Below are positions 32,918 through 42,118 of a stretch of 64,000 nt of DNA, in pieces. The notes beneath the pieces were generated by a model that worked only from the letters and a program-made list of their open reading frames with translations, ran no database searches and was not told the DNA's origin. The stretch lies in assembly GCA_017446055.1 (NCBI GenBank), contig JAFSRQ010000096.1, positions 1-64,000 of the forward strand, written 5' to 3'. Source of the DNA: Synergistaceae bacterium. Lineage in GTDB: Bacteria; Synergistota; Synergistia; Synergistales; Aminobacteriaceae. The position numbers and the translations under genes were made by a program. Position 1 is the stretch's first letter, and each line of letters begins with the position of its first letter.

Positions 32918-33360
32918 TATTGGGTCTCCTGTGTGTATACAGTCTTTATCTCAAGCCCGGATATTCTCCAGTCGTTATTGCTGGTGTCATTTCTGCGGAC
33001 TGAACAGTGAAGCAGCTCTATTGACGTAAGAAGCTGGGGGCTGGCTTTCCTCTTGTACATCACATAAAGGTAGCACTGAATATCAGCCGCGCATGATGAG
33101 CTGAACCTGAAAATGTATCCGCCCGGTATATGGTGAACAAAGTCAAACTGCGTAAGATGAACCTGGTAGATTTCCGCGACATCCTTGACACTGCTGACGT
33201 GTTTCGAGAAGGGAAACTTCATGCTGACTTTCTCCGCGAAGAAACGCCCCAAGTCCCGGACGCTGAAATTCTTTTCCTCAATGCACATAAGGTAGCTGTT
33301 TATGAGTTCCGTTATGCTCTGTTTCGCTACAAATTCCTCAAGGGTTTTCTCATCAATCAT
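32917..33360 (-). CDS. NTF2/SnoaL-like protein inside the gsp operon
   Basis: A 147-residue soluble protein with a predicted SnoaL/NTF2-like cone fold: helices LEEFVAKQSITELINSYL and NFSVRDLGRFFAEKVSMKF, then the DVAEIYQVHLTQFDFVHHIPG segment and beta strands ending RISGLEIKTVY. I cannot assign catalysis. It is embedded between gspE (30 bp upstream) and gspF (1-bp overlap), which is not a usual type II secretion gene position, so it may be a lineage-specific assembly or regulatory factor. Confidence 0.7.
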   Translation of the reverse strand: MIDEKTLEEFVAKQSITELINSYLMCIEEKNFSVRDLGRFFAEKVSMKFPFSKHVSSVKDVAEIYQVHLTQFDFVHHIPGGYIFRFSSSCAADIQCYLYVMYKRKASPQLLTSIELLHCSVRRNDTSNNDWRISGLEIKTVYTQETQ

Positions 33361-33389
33361 CGTAATAATATCCCGCCTCCCTTTGTGGA

Positions 33390-34925
33390 TTAGTCCTCTC
33401 CTGCTACCCTCGTCAATTCATCCGGCGAAGTCAGCCCGGACTGCACCGCCGACATCCCTATTTCCCACAAGGTCTTGAAGCCCGACTCCCGCGCAATGTC
33501 CCTCAGCTTTGAGGCCGCCGCCCCTGACACAAAAGCCTCCTGTATTGCCTCGTTTATGACGAACTGCTCATAGAGTCCCACACGACCGCGATATCCTGTG
33601 TTGTGGCAATGTGTACAACCGACAGGCTCAAACGCCCGCGTCAATCCCTGCTTCGCCATCATGGCCGGGGGGGTAATCTCACGCCTGCAATGAGGGCATA
33701 ATCTCCGGGCGAGTCTCTGCGCTACAGTACCAATCATGCACGATGCGGCAAGGTACGGTTCAATCCCCATGTCAACAAGCCTGATTATCGCGCTGATACT
33801 GTCGTTAGTGTGAAGGGTAGACAGCACAAGATGCCCCGTCAATGATGCCTGCACTCCAATGTGGGCGGTCTCAAAGTCTCTCATCTCACCTATCATCACT
33901 ATATCGGGGTCCTGTCGCAGAATTGAACGCAGAGCTGAGGCAAAGGTTACTCCGGCTTTCTCGTTCACCTGTATCTGTGAGACACCGGGCAATGCGTATT
34001 CTACCGGGTCTTCTACCGTGATTATGTTCACTTGGGGGCTGGCCAGTGCCTGAAGGATTGCGTAGAGGCTCGTGGACTTCCCTGAACCTGTCGGCCCGGT
34101 GAAGAGTATCATTCCGTGAGGGTGGTGTATCAGCTCGTTCATGATACTGCGCTCGCGTTCCTCCATGCCCAAATCTGAGAGCGTCAGCAAGCCGTGTCCC
34201 TTGTCGAGAAGCCTCATCGCTATTCGTTCACCGTACTGTGTCGGCACTAGTCCCACGCGGACATCAACCGCCCTGTCGCCTACTGTGATACCTATTCTGC
34301 CGTCCTGGGGGGACATGTGTTCGGCTATGTCCATGCGGCTCATGACCTTTATTCGGCTGGTTAATGGGGCTTGGTTCGACCGGGGCAATCTCAGCCTGTC
34401 CTGCAATACTCCGTCTATCCTGAAGCGGATTAATACCTCGTCCTCGTATGGCTCTACGTGAATATCCGTCGCACGCTGTCTCAATGCGTCAACAAAAAGG
34501 CCGTTCACCAATCGTATAACAGGAACGTCAACAGAGTCGCTCAAGACATCCTCGCGTGTGAGGTCGTCAATGTCGTCAATGCCCTCGATATTCTTGGCGG
34601 CTTCGTCTGCGGCTACACTGCGTAGGTCATAGAGTGTCCGCAACAGCTCGCTGATTTCCTTTTCGTCCCTCATCTCAAGGTCTACAGGATAACCTAACGC
34701 TACCCCCAGCATCTGCGCTTTCGGCCATGCGTCAAAGTTCACCGCTCCGATAATCAGAACTCCGTCATCAACCCTGAGAGGGACTATCCTAGCCTGCCTC
34801 AGTACATCAAGACCCATGCCATCAGGAAGAAGCCCGGATACCTCTTTGGCTTCGGGCAACGGCGGGAGTGTTGGCGACTGTGGGAGTTCGGCCATGTCAG
34901 CGGGTTTCTCCAGAATTGCGGGCAT
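33390..34925 (-). CDS. gspE: Type II secretion ATPase GspE
   Basis: A 511-residue traffic ATPase. It has an N-terminal platform-binding domain to about residue 130, Walker A GPTGSGKST (near 280), Asp box EDPVEYALPGVSQIQVN, Walker B DPDIVMIGEMRD, His box GHLVLSTLHTND and the zinc tetracysteine CPHC...CTHC. It powers pseudopilus growth at the cytoplasmic face. It starts 3 bp after gspD stops. Confidence 0.96.
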   Translation of the reverse strand: MPAILEKPADMAELPQSPTLPPLPEAKEVSGLLPDGMGLDVLRQARIVPLRVDDGVLIIGAVNFDAWPKAQMLGVALGYPVDLEMRDEKEISELLRTLYDLRSVAADEAAKNIEGIDDIDDLTREDVLSDSVDVPVIRLVNGLFVDALRQRATDIHVEPYEDEVLIRFRIDGVLQDRLRLPRSNQAPLTSRIKVMSRMDIAEHMSPQDGRIGITVGDRAVDVRVGLVPTQYGERIAMRLLDKGHGLLTLSDLGMEERERSIMNELIHHPHGMILFTGPTGSGKSTSLYAILQALASPQVNIITVEDPVEYALPGVSQIQVNEKAGVTFASALRSILRQDPDIVMIGEMRDFETAHIGVQASLTGHLVLSTLHTNDSISAIIRLVDMGIEPYLAASCMIGTVAQRLARRLCPHCRREITPPAMMAKQGLTRAFEPVGCTHCHNTGYRGRVGLYEQFVINEAIQEAFVSGAAASKLRDIARESGFKTLWEIGMSAVQSGLTSPDELTRVAGED

Positions 34926-34928
34926 GTT

Positions 34929-36983
34929 CTACTTCCTCCGCAAACTCTTCTGGTAAAGCTCACGGAAGCGTATATCTATGTCGGCTTCTACCGGGCTTAC
35001 GTCAACACTCAGCAGCTCACGCCTCGCATTTTGCGGCATAAGTCCGGCAAAACCCATGTCCCCGGAGGCTATGTTTCTTGACGCAAATCCTGACGCTGAA
35101 ATCGTAGCACGCCTCATCTCGGTTGGGTCTTCGATTATCTGCGGAGTGAGGAATATCACAAAGTCTATCTTCTCTTTTTCCTTCGATATACTCTTGAACA
35201 GTCCCCCGATTAACGGTATATACGCTAGGCCGGGTACTTTCTTCGTCAGTGAACGCTCCGTTTCCTTTATCATTCCTCCGAGTATTATCGTCTCTCCGTC
35301 TCCTACTACTACCGACGTGTTCACTTCACGCTTCGATGTCCTAGGCGTTGGGTCTCCGGGTGCTGTCAACACGTCTTCTGTAGTCTGCTTGATGTCCATC
35401 GCTACGAGATTTCCGCTCCTGATGTGGGGGGTTACTGTTAGGGTTAATCCTGTGTCCTTGTAGTCAAAGTTGCTCTGTATTGCTGACGGGTTGCTTAGGT
35501 CGGAAGTTGCCCCCTTCATCACCGGGATTACCTGCCCTACCTGGAATGAACTCTCTTTGTTGTCCGTACACATTAGTCTTGGCACTGAGAGTACGTTCAC
35601 CGCGTTGTACTTCTTCAGCATGTTGATTGTAGCGTACATTAATGCCATAGGGTTATAGTTCGTTACGCTGTAGGTTGAACCGCCGCGTTCAAGGAGTTCC
35701 TCGCGCTTGGAGAGGTCGTTGAACCACTGCATGAATGTTGACGGCACAGAGCTTTCACCAAGAGACATGTTGCCGCCTATCAGCAGGTCATCAAACATCA
35801 TTCCTCCCACCATGTTCCAGTCTATTCCCTGATTTTCGAGGTTGGTTACGTTGATTTCTGCGATGAAGCCGCGTAACAATATCTGCTTGGGCTGTATGTC
35901 TATAGCGTCAAGGATGGGTACTAGGCTGTCGAACTGTCTTTGTGTGGCCGCGAATATCAGGCTGTTTGTCGCTACGTCCGGGACTACTGTCGCAGGGAAT
36001 TTCGCCGCGTCTGCTCCGAGCATTGTTGCTGTGGAGGCTAATACTTTGGCGACCTGCTCACTTGCTGCTGTAGCGTCAATGTTCCTCAGCCTGTAGATGT
36101 GGAAGTCGCCTATCTTGCTGTCCACGTCCAAATCACGCACTATCTTGGCTGCCCTGTCTACTGCCGCTGTAGAGCCTATAACGATAACCTTCTTGCTTGG
36201 GGCATCGGCTATTGCGCTCAATCCCTGAAGAGGCCCATTCGCCCCGGCTATGGCGTTGAGCTGTGCGGCTACTGTGGCTGGGTCTCCGTAACGAAGCTCA
36301 AACGTGCGGGTAATACGTGCGCTGTTGGGGGTGTCAAGCCGGCGGATTAACTCCATTCCTTTGCGGACATCGGTAGCCCGTCCTTGTAGCAATATATCAC
36401 GACCGTTGCCTACCGGGATTGCGATTAATGCCGGGCCGAACGTCTGCTGTAACGCCGGGACTACACTCTCAAGAGTAACATAATCTATCGGCACTATGTA
36501 GGTTACTGTCTCCTCGCCGAAATCAGGCCCGGAACGCCCCCGGTATACATTGGGAGATGGACTGTTTCCGCCCTGACGAACGATTGAGTAGCTTCCCATG
36601 TTCTGAAGCGAGAAGTTGTACATCTGGAGCGTTGACAGCATTATTTCACGGCTCTCACGCACTGTTACAGGATGAGGGGATATTATCGTTATCTTGCTCG
36701 ATATATTCGGCGGGACTATAAAGTTCTCCTGCAATACTTCTGACATGAAGCGCATAAATCTCACTAAGTCCATATCCTTGAAGTTGAACTGCACAAGTCC
36801 TGAACGCCTCATCTCTTTGGCCGCCTCAATCAGGTTCTGCTCCTCCTCGGCGCTCATGGCCGTACCTGCTCCTGTCTGTGCCTGCTGTGTGGACTGTGGC
36901 GGTGTTCGTCTCACTGCTCCATCAGAAGATGATGACAGTATCAGTATCAACACTAATATATATATAGTCTTCCTCAAGCTCAA
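34929..36983 (-). CDS. gspD: Type II secretion outer-membrane secretin GspD
   Basis: A 684-residue secretin with a signal peptide (residues 1-23, core IYILVLILILSSSSDGA). The N0-N3 domains lie at about 60-380. The secretin C-domain begins near 410 with QILLRGFIAEIN and includes VLSVPRLMCTDNKESSFQVG, the GLTLTVTPHI block, VVVGDGETIILGGMI and KVPGLAYIPLIGGLF. It forms the outer-membrane channel. A diderm envelope is therefore expected. Confidence 0.96.
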   Translation of the reverse strand: MSLRKTIYILVLILILSSSSDGAVRRTPPQSTQQAQTGAGTAMSAEEEQNLIEAAKEMRRSGLVQFNFKDMDLVRFMRFMSEVLQENFIVPPNISSKITIISPHPVTVRESREIMLSTLQMYNFSLQNMGSYSIVRQGGNSPSPNVYRGRSGPDFGEETVTYIVPIDYVTLESVVPALQQTFGPALIAIPVGNGRDILLQGRATDVRKGMELIRRLDTPNSARITRTFELRYGDPATVAAQLNAIAGANGPLQGLSAIADAPSKKVIVIGSTAAVDRAAKIVRDLDVDSKIGDFHIYRLRNIDATAASEQVAKVLASTATMLGADAAKFPATVVPDVATNSLIFAATQRQFDSLVPILDAIDIQPKQILLRGFIAEINVTNLENQGIDWNMVGGMMFDDLLIGGNMSLGESSVPSTFMQWFNDLSKREELLERGGSTYSVTNYNPMALMYATINMLKKYNAVNVLSVPRLMCTDNKESSFQVGQVIPVMKGATSDLSNPSAIQSNFDYKDTGLTLTVTPHIRSGNLVAMDIKQTTEDVLTAPGDPTPRTSKREVNTSVVVGDGETIILGGMIKETERSLTKKVPGLAYIPLIGGLFKSISKEKEKIDFVIFLTPQIIEDPTEMRRATISASGFASRNIASGDMGFAGLMPQNARRELLSVDVSPVEADIDIRFRELYQKSLRRK

Positions 36984-37029
36984 TATCTCTGCATCCCCTG
37001 TCGTATTATTGCGGTTATTGTAACATGTA

Positions 37030-37431
37030 TCACTCGGTTACGTAGATTACTGTTGAACGGCCTGAAGCTGTCGTTACTGTTACCTTCCTGTACTTAAGCT
37101 CGTATTCGTCTATAGGGATTGAGCCGTCCTCAGTGTGCCATGAATAGCCCTTGTCGTCATCAGTTCCGCTTGAAGCCATGTCCGCATCTATCCTGAAGCG
37201 CAGCCATACCTCTTGTGCCGCTGAAGCAAGCTCTCTCTCCCCCTGTATTTCTCCCAGAAGACGGTACGACATCGCTATTAGACGGAAGCCTGCCGTTATT
37301 ACCAGTCCGGCAACCGCTGTAGCAACAAGCACCTCCATCAGCGTGAAACCCTTGCGACCCCTCCGTCCCTTCGAGACACATCCCCTTGCGCAGAGGAGGC
37401 TAGTACGCAGAGAAGGCAAGTTCATCATCAT
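37030..37431 (-). CDS. gspI: Minor pseudopilin GspI-like
   Basis: A 133-residue prepilin with a long basic leader, then GRKG/FTLMEVLVATAVAGLVITAG (+5 glutamate) and a short globular domain ending in STVIYVTE. Three consecutive ATG codons follow a GTG that overlaps the gspC stop, so the exact start is uncertain by 1-3 codons. Order and length fit GspI, but another minor pseudopilin is possible. Confidence 0.75.
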   Translation of the reverse strand: MMMNLPSLRTSLLCARGCVSKGRRGRKGFTLMEVLVATAVAGLVITAGFRLIAMSYRLLGEIQGERELASAAQEVWLRFRIDADMASSGTDDDKGYSWHTEDGSIPIDEYELKYRKVTVTTASGRSTVIYVTE

Positions 37432-38336
37432 CACTTCACCACGTAGCGCAGGGCTGTGTTCTGTCCGCCCCTCGTTACCTCTACGTCAAACCTCTCACTC
37501 GTCATCAATGAGCTTATCGAGTTCGCTATGTCCCCCATGTTCGTAAACGGTATGCCATTCACTGAACGGATAATATCTCCCCGCTGTACTCCCAATCGCT
37601 TTAGGAGACTGTCATTCTGTATCCACTGCACTTCAAGTCCCCCGGCTTTCTCGTTCGGACGCATTCGTATCCGCTTCAGCTCGTCAAACGGATTTTGCAC
37701 GAGATTGCTCACCATCTCACTCGGCACTTGACCTTCCTGTTCGGGCCCGGCTGCTACTATGTTACCCGTCTGCTTGGGAGGCTCGGCGGGCTTTGAGGGA
37801 GCTGGACGAGCTTGTGTTTGCGCGGGGGGAGTGGGGGCTTTGGCTTCGGTCGTAGGGCCGTAGACTATGTACTTCTTCACGGGGGCTTCATTGCCGCGGC
37901 GGAAGTCAGCTTCTCCGTATGATACTGAGATCAGCTTGTAGCGGTCAAGTTCACGGCCTATAAGGACTAGCTTCATCTCGTTGTTCACGTCAAACCATGC
38001 GCCTATTCCGGGCAATGTCCCACGCAAGATTACTCCCGCAAGTTTCGTGTCCGGCTCTGGCGGAGGGGTCTCTACTTTGGGCTGCGGCGGCGGCGGAGGA
38101 GGGGTATCTGGCTTCTGGGGGGACACCTTGAACGGGTTGGACGACAGGAACGCGTCAAGGCTTCGGCGTTCACTTCCTGTATTCGTATCGTTGCGCGTGG
38201 CTGTTACCGCTGTGTTGCTCTGGCCGTCTGTACCAGCAAGAACACCAAGACCATATCCCAGCCCGGCATCCGTCAAAGTACCAAACGCAAACCCTAACAC
38301 TGCCGGCAGTATCATTCCCCATATCACATTAAGCAT
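37431..38336 (-). CDS. gspC: Type II secretion protein GspC
   Basis: A protein of about 301 residues. ATG 38336 is preferred over the ATG two codons earlier because AGGAGG lies at correct spacing. It has one N-terminal transmembrane segment, a proline-rich linker (PDTPPPPPPQP), the homology region (KLAGVILRGTLPGIGAWF) and a C-terminal PDZ domain (GLEVQWIQND, VQRGDIIRSVNGIPF). It links the inner-membrane platform to the secretin. It overlaps gspI. Confidence 0.9.
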   Translation of the reverse strand: MLNVIWGMILPAVLGFAFGTLTDAGLGYGLGVLAGTDGQSNTAVTATRNDTNTGSERRSLDAFLSSNPFKVSPQKPDTPPPPPPQPKVETPPPEPDTKLAGVILRGTLPGIGAWFDVNNEMKLVLIGRELDRYKLISVSYGEADFRRGNEAPVKKYIVYGPTTEAKAPTPPAQTQARPAPSKPAEPPKQTGNIVAAGPEQEGQVPSEMVSNLVQNPFDELKRIRMRPNEKAGGLEVQWIQNDSLLKRLGVQRGDIIRSVNGIPFTNMGDIANSISSLMTSERFDVEVTRGGQNTALRYVVK

Positions 38337-38338
38337 CG

Positions 38339-38914
38339 TCATTCCCTCCTCAAGTACCACGTATCACCCTCCTGCACTAATGGCAGAAAGTTACGCAGAA
38401 GTCCCATGTTCGCACTGAACTCTTCAGGCACATCAAGACGCGCATTCGCCCGGCCTATCCTCATGCTTGACGGGTTAATAGTCAGGTAGCCGGAAAGCGA
38501 AAACTCCCCGTTACTGCGCAAGTCCTCAAGCATAATCTCACGTCCTGCCGTCAGCAGAAATCCTCCGTCACCAAAATACATTACCTGCCCTAAACGCACA
38601 CTTGCACCCTTGAACGTTATATCACACACTGGGGCTATACTCAGCAGGCTTGACGCTATATCGGGCTTCACTGTTACCGAGCTTAACGAGATATTAGCCA
38701 TCCCTGAAAGCGTCAGGTTGTTCACCGTAAATCCTCCGTCAGCACCTACTACATCAGAGTAGGACAGCCTCATTCCCATTCTCTGAAGACGATTGTGCGC
38801 AATGGACACCGCAAATTTCCCGGCCTCGCGCCAAGGCATGAATATATACATGGCAACGATAAATCCGATGATGAATAATGTTATACTGATTGTGCGGGTG
38901 ATTATTCTCTTCAT
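38339..38914 (-). CDS. gspN: Type II secretion protein GspN-like
   Basis: A 191-residue single-span protein: transmembrane helix about residues 7-26 (ITLFIIGFIVAMYIFMPW), then a periplasmic beta domain with N-L-T-L-S-G, D-I-T-F-K-G and L-T-I-N patterns typical of GspN/AsmA-like segments. Position between gspM and gspC supports the name. The start overlaps gspM by 4 nt. Confidence 0.75.
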   Translation of the reverse strand: MKRIITRTISITLFIIGFIVAMYIFMPWREAGKFAVSIAHNRLQRMGMRLSYSDVVGADGGFTVNNLTLSGMANISLSSVTVKPDIASSLLSIAPVCDITFKGASVRLGQVMYFGDGGFLLTAGREIMLEDLRSNGEFSLSGYLTINPSSMRIGRANARLDVPEEFSANMGLLRNFLPLVQEGDTWYLRRE

Positions 38915-39387
38915 GATATTGGCCCTATTACTGCTGACACTGTAAGCAATCTCTCACGCCCGGATGGTAACGCTCTCAGTTCCGCCGCTATAAACTTTAC
39001 CCCCCGTGAGGCTAACTGTTTCTGCAACTCGGCTAATTCCTCCGCGTATAACCTGTTTATCTCCACTGACTGATTGCGGCCGTCCGGCGTTATTCGGTTC
39101 ACCCGGCTACCCAGCTGCATATTCTCCGAGACCTGCGCGAATACTGCTGCCACATCGACATTCTGAGGCTGACTGCTGGCTGATGGGGATAACGTCTTGT
39201 ACTCGTCAGCAAGAAGAAGCAATGTACCCAGCCTTCCCTGCTGTGATGTCAGGGCTGACCGGGCTTGCACGTTCCAGCCGTAAACAGTCCACACTAATAC
39301 CCACACTATGAGCATAGCCAGGAATGCCGCGACAAATCTCACGCTCCCGGCAGTCTCGCCGCGCAATATGCTACGTATACTGTCCAT
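38911..39387 (-). CDS. gspM: Type II secretion protein GspM-like
   Basis: A 158-residue bitopic protein: transmembrane helix near 17-37 (FVAAFLAMLIVWVLVWTVYG), a coiled-coil linker, then a ferredoxin-like periplasmic domain. It is identified mainly by its size, layout and place after gspL. Confidence 0.75.
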   Translation of the reverse strand: MDSIRSILRGETAGSVRFVAAFLAMLIVWVLVWTVYGWNVQARSALTSQQGRLGTLLLLADEYKTLSPSASSQPQNVDVAAVFAQVSENMQLGSRVNRITPDGRNQSVEINRLYAEELAELQKQLASRGVKFIAAELRALPSGRERLLTVSAVIGPIS

Positions 39388-39391
39388 ATAA

Positions 39392-40627
39392 TTACCACCT
39401 TACACGCAAATCAAACCTGTAGCCTATCCCGGAAACAAACTGCGTGTTGTCCACCTGCACTAGATTGGCCTTGTCCTCCCATGCCTTGCGGAAGTTCAAC
39501 GCTGTAGTCATGTCAGGTGCTACCCCGGTGCAGTCTATCCCGTCCGCATTGTATCTCACTATGTCTATCGTTATGCCTGATACCGCGCTGAATACCTCGC
39601 CCAAGTCAGCAAGAACTTCATCAAGAGGATGTGCTTCATCGTTGCCCCCTGAGAGAGACGCTATCTTGTCGCGGGCTAATGTTACAGGGTTGGAGATACG
39701 GCCTGTACGGGTGGGGTCAAATGTCTCACGGTAGAATGCCTCAGTCCTTGCACGAAGCTCTGATGTTTGCGTTTGCGTGCTGATGTAGCTGAGTGCCTGC
39801 GCCCCAAGAATGATTACACCCACAGCCAGAAGCCAGCATGATATACGGGTCAGCACTCTAACCGTACGCTCCAAATCCCGCGCTCCCTCAAGCACTGTAC
39901 GCGACAAGTTCACATCTGCAATCCACGGGCATATTCTCACGCTCTCACTGACTATCTGCCCTATGTCGCAGTCATCATCACAGATATTCAGGCTGAAATC
40001 ACCGCCACGTTCAAGGCCGCGGGACTGGCAATATGTATCGTACCATGACAGTTCACGGCTCTGTGGGTCATCACCGTGGCCGGGTAAATACTTCTTCCAG
40101 CGGTACAGCACCGGCCTGTTTGACTGCCACAGGATAGAGCATATATTCTCCTCGTCCGCCCACATAGTAACGCCATTACCGCCAAATTCCTCAAGCTGTG
40201 AGACCAATGGCAAAGGTGAAGGCCAGATTTTAGCGTTCCTGCCTGCTGACGGTATATTGAGTTCACCGGGTGAGACGTACCACACTATTCCGCGAGAATT
40301 TCTGCCTTCCTTCGAGACTGTTACAGGGAATATGTCCAGCTCACCCCCGGCGGTGTAGGGCATTGCTTGCAGCTTGAGAGCGTCCGCAATCTTGCCCGCG
40401 TTCTGAAAGGGGAACGTGTATTCCTCAAGTGATAATGACTTCATCGGGGCTAATGTTACTGTAGTCTTTCCGCTGCCCTGAGTGATTATTCTGACACTGG
40501 GACGCTTCACCGTCTCATCTTCACCCGTATCATCATTATGCACCGTCTGTATAGTCTCGATAATCCTGCGAAATTCCGCCGTGCTGTAATCCTTATTGCC
40601 TCCCGAAAATATGTCTGTAAGGCTCAT
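39392..40627 (-). CDS. gspL: Type II secretion protein GspL-like
   Basis: A protein of about 411 residues starting at ATG 40627 behind GGGAGG. It has a cytoplasmic actin-like/PilM-like domain (about 1-255), a transmembrane helix near 258-280 (ISCWLLAVGVIILGAQALSY) and a periplasmic ferredoxin-like domain. It anchors GspE to the membrane. Sequence conservation is low, so the name rests on domain plan and gene order. Confidence 0.8.
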   Translation of the reverse strand: MSLTDIFSGGNKDYSTAEFRRIIETIQTVHNDDTGEDETVKRPSVRIITQGSGKTTVTLAPMKSLSLEEYTFPFQNAGKIADALKLQAMPYTAGGELDIFPVTVSKEGRNSRGIVWYVSPGELNIPSAGRNAKIWPSPLPLVSQLEEFGGNGVTMWADEENICSILWQSNRPVLYRWKKYLPGHGDDPQSRELSWYDTYCQSRGLERGGDFSLNICDDDCDIGQIVSESVRICPWIADVNLSRTVLEGARDLERTVRVLTRISCWLLAVGVIILGAQALSYISTQTQTSELRARTEAFYRETFDPTRTGRISNPVTLARDKIASLSGGNDEAHPLDEVLADLGEVFSAVSGITIDIVRYNADGIDCTGVAPDMTTALNFRKAWEDKANLVQVDNTQFVSGIGYRFDLRVRW

Positions 40628-41547
40628 ATTTCCTCCCATTTCACTATCTGCTTTGTATTCCTGTCGTATATTACCCGGAATGACACCGTATTATCGTCCT
40701 CAATGCTCATACCCTCAAGGCGTATGCTGAAGTAACGGCTCTTGAAGCCCGCTATGTTCATCACCTGATTGGACGTTCTCGCGCTCGCTCCGGGTATCTT
40801 GCGGAGGTCTCCCAAGCTGGCTATTGCGTTCTCCGTTCGGTATTCCGCTATGCTGGCCGCTAATCCCCCGGTGTCAAGGCCCGGTATCAGCTCCATGACG
40901 TGAACGGGCGCAACATTCAGGTTAATCTTGCCGTCAGTGTAGACCGTGCAGTAGTCAGCAAGACCCATCTCACCATCTGACCCGTAAAGTATATCCGCGT
41001 TCATGTCGGGGCTTAACACTAACATCTCCGAGATGTCATAAGGCTCACGGTTGATGAAGTTGTCGCGCTCATTGCTGGCCACACGCGGACGGTTATTCTT
41101 GTCGAGAAAGTCTAACGTTATCATCTCAAGCTCACGGTGCTTCAGCCTCGTCCACATTTCCCGCCATACTTCGGTAAGCTCGCGCCTCATAGTGTTACCG
41201 TCAGGCAGGAACAAGTTGCGCAGGGGTATCTTGTCGTCAAGCGGAGTAACCTGTATCATCCATATTCCCACGTCCGGGACGCTGAACACAAAAGGCTGAT
41301 ACCATCTCTGCGTGGGACTGTCGCAGTTTGTGTGAGAGCTTAATTCACCCGTCAATGATATTACTGATGACACTATGACATGCGCCAAGCTCCGGGCCGA
41401 CAACCGACCGATTTCACCGCCGACCGTCCGCACCTGTCTCCGCACAAACCACGTGAAGGTTGTCGCGCAGGATATGAGCAGCACCCCCAGCATGAGGACG
41501 CTGACCAGAACGAAGCCCTTACGGTAATGTGATGACTGTCTGCGCAT
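40624..41547 (-). CDS. gspK: Minor pseudopilin GspK
   Basis: A 307-residue pseudopilin starting at ATG 41547, giving a 29-bp overlap with gspJ. The leader YRKG/FVLVSVLMLGVLL lacks the +5 glutamate, as GspK usually does because it caps the pseudopilus tip. A large soluble domain includes DKIPLRNLF and the helix-hairpin-helix INLNVAPVHVMELIPGL...DLRKIPG. Confidence 0.88.
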   Translation of the reverse strand: MRRQSSHYRKGFVLVSVLMLGVLLISCATTFTWFVRRQVRTVGGEIGRLSARSLAHVIVSSVISLTGELSSHTNCDSPTQRWYQPFVFSVPDVGIWMIQVTPLDDKIPLRNLFLPDGNTMRRELTEVWREMWTRLKHRELEMITLDFLDKNNRPRVASNERDNFINREPYDISEMLVLSPDMNADILYGSDGEMGLADYCTVYTDGKINLNVAPVHVMELIPGLDTGGLAASIAEYRTENAIASLGDLRKIPGASARTSNQVMNIAGFKSRYFSIRLEGMSIEDDNTVSFRVIYDRNTKQIVKWEEI

Positions 41548-42118
41548 GGTTGTCGCCCCGTCCCAATCGTATGAATATTCCCGCCGGCAATGACCCGATG
41601 TACTCCTTCCTGTTATCGTCCTCGCGCTCATTTGTCGGTATCTCTACCCTGAACTCATCAACTCCCGGCAACACTAACTGCGCGTCCTCCGGGGATAATT
41701 TCTCGTGGTCTACTGTTGACGGGTCAGCGTTGGGCATAATCCAGCGGTAGAGACCGGGTATCAGGTCAGAGTGCAGCATACCGCCTTCTGTTACCTTGTA
41801 GACAACAGTCCCGGCTGTAAGGTTCTGCATGGCCGGGGAACTGCTCATCACCATTAGGACATCCTCAGCGTTACCGCCTAATGCTTCATGGTCGGCAACC
41901 GTCAAGACATTTGGGGATAACCTCATGGCCTGCGATATATCACGCGCGATGAAGTCCAGCGTCATAGACAGCGCGGAGAAGTCAGCGTACTCCTCTTGAG
42001 TGTCAACCACACGCCTCACAGTAACCACAACAGGCGCAAGAGCCAGACCCGCAAGAAGTCCCGTCAGCATTACAGCAACGAGTATCTCTATGAGTGTGAA
42101 GCCGTGTCTACCTGTCAT
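41519..42118 (-). CDS. gspJ: Minor pseudopilin GspJ-like
   Basis: A 199-residue prepilin with the short leader MTGRHG/FTLIEILVAVMLTGLLAGLALAP (+5 glutamate) and a globular domain with D-F-I-A-R-D-I-S-Q-A-M-R, similar to GspJ. ATG 42118 is used; a GTG one codon earlier is possible. First pseudopilin gene of the cluster, overlapping the O-antigen-ligase-like gene. Confidence 0.82.
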   Translation of the reverse strand: MTGRHGFTLIEILVAVMLTGLLAGLALAPVVVTVRRVVDTQEEYADFSALSMTLDFIARDISQAMRLSPNVLTVADHEALGGNAEDVLMVMSSSPAMQNLTAGTVVYKVTEGGMLHSDLIPGLYRWIMPNADPSTVDHEKLSPEDAQLVLPGVDEFRVEIPTNEREDDNRKEYIGSLPAGIFIRLGRGDNHAQTVITLP

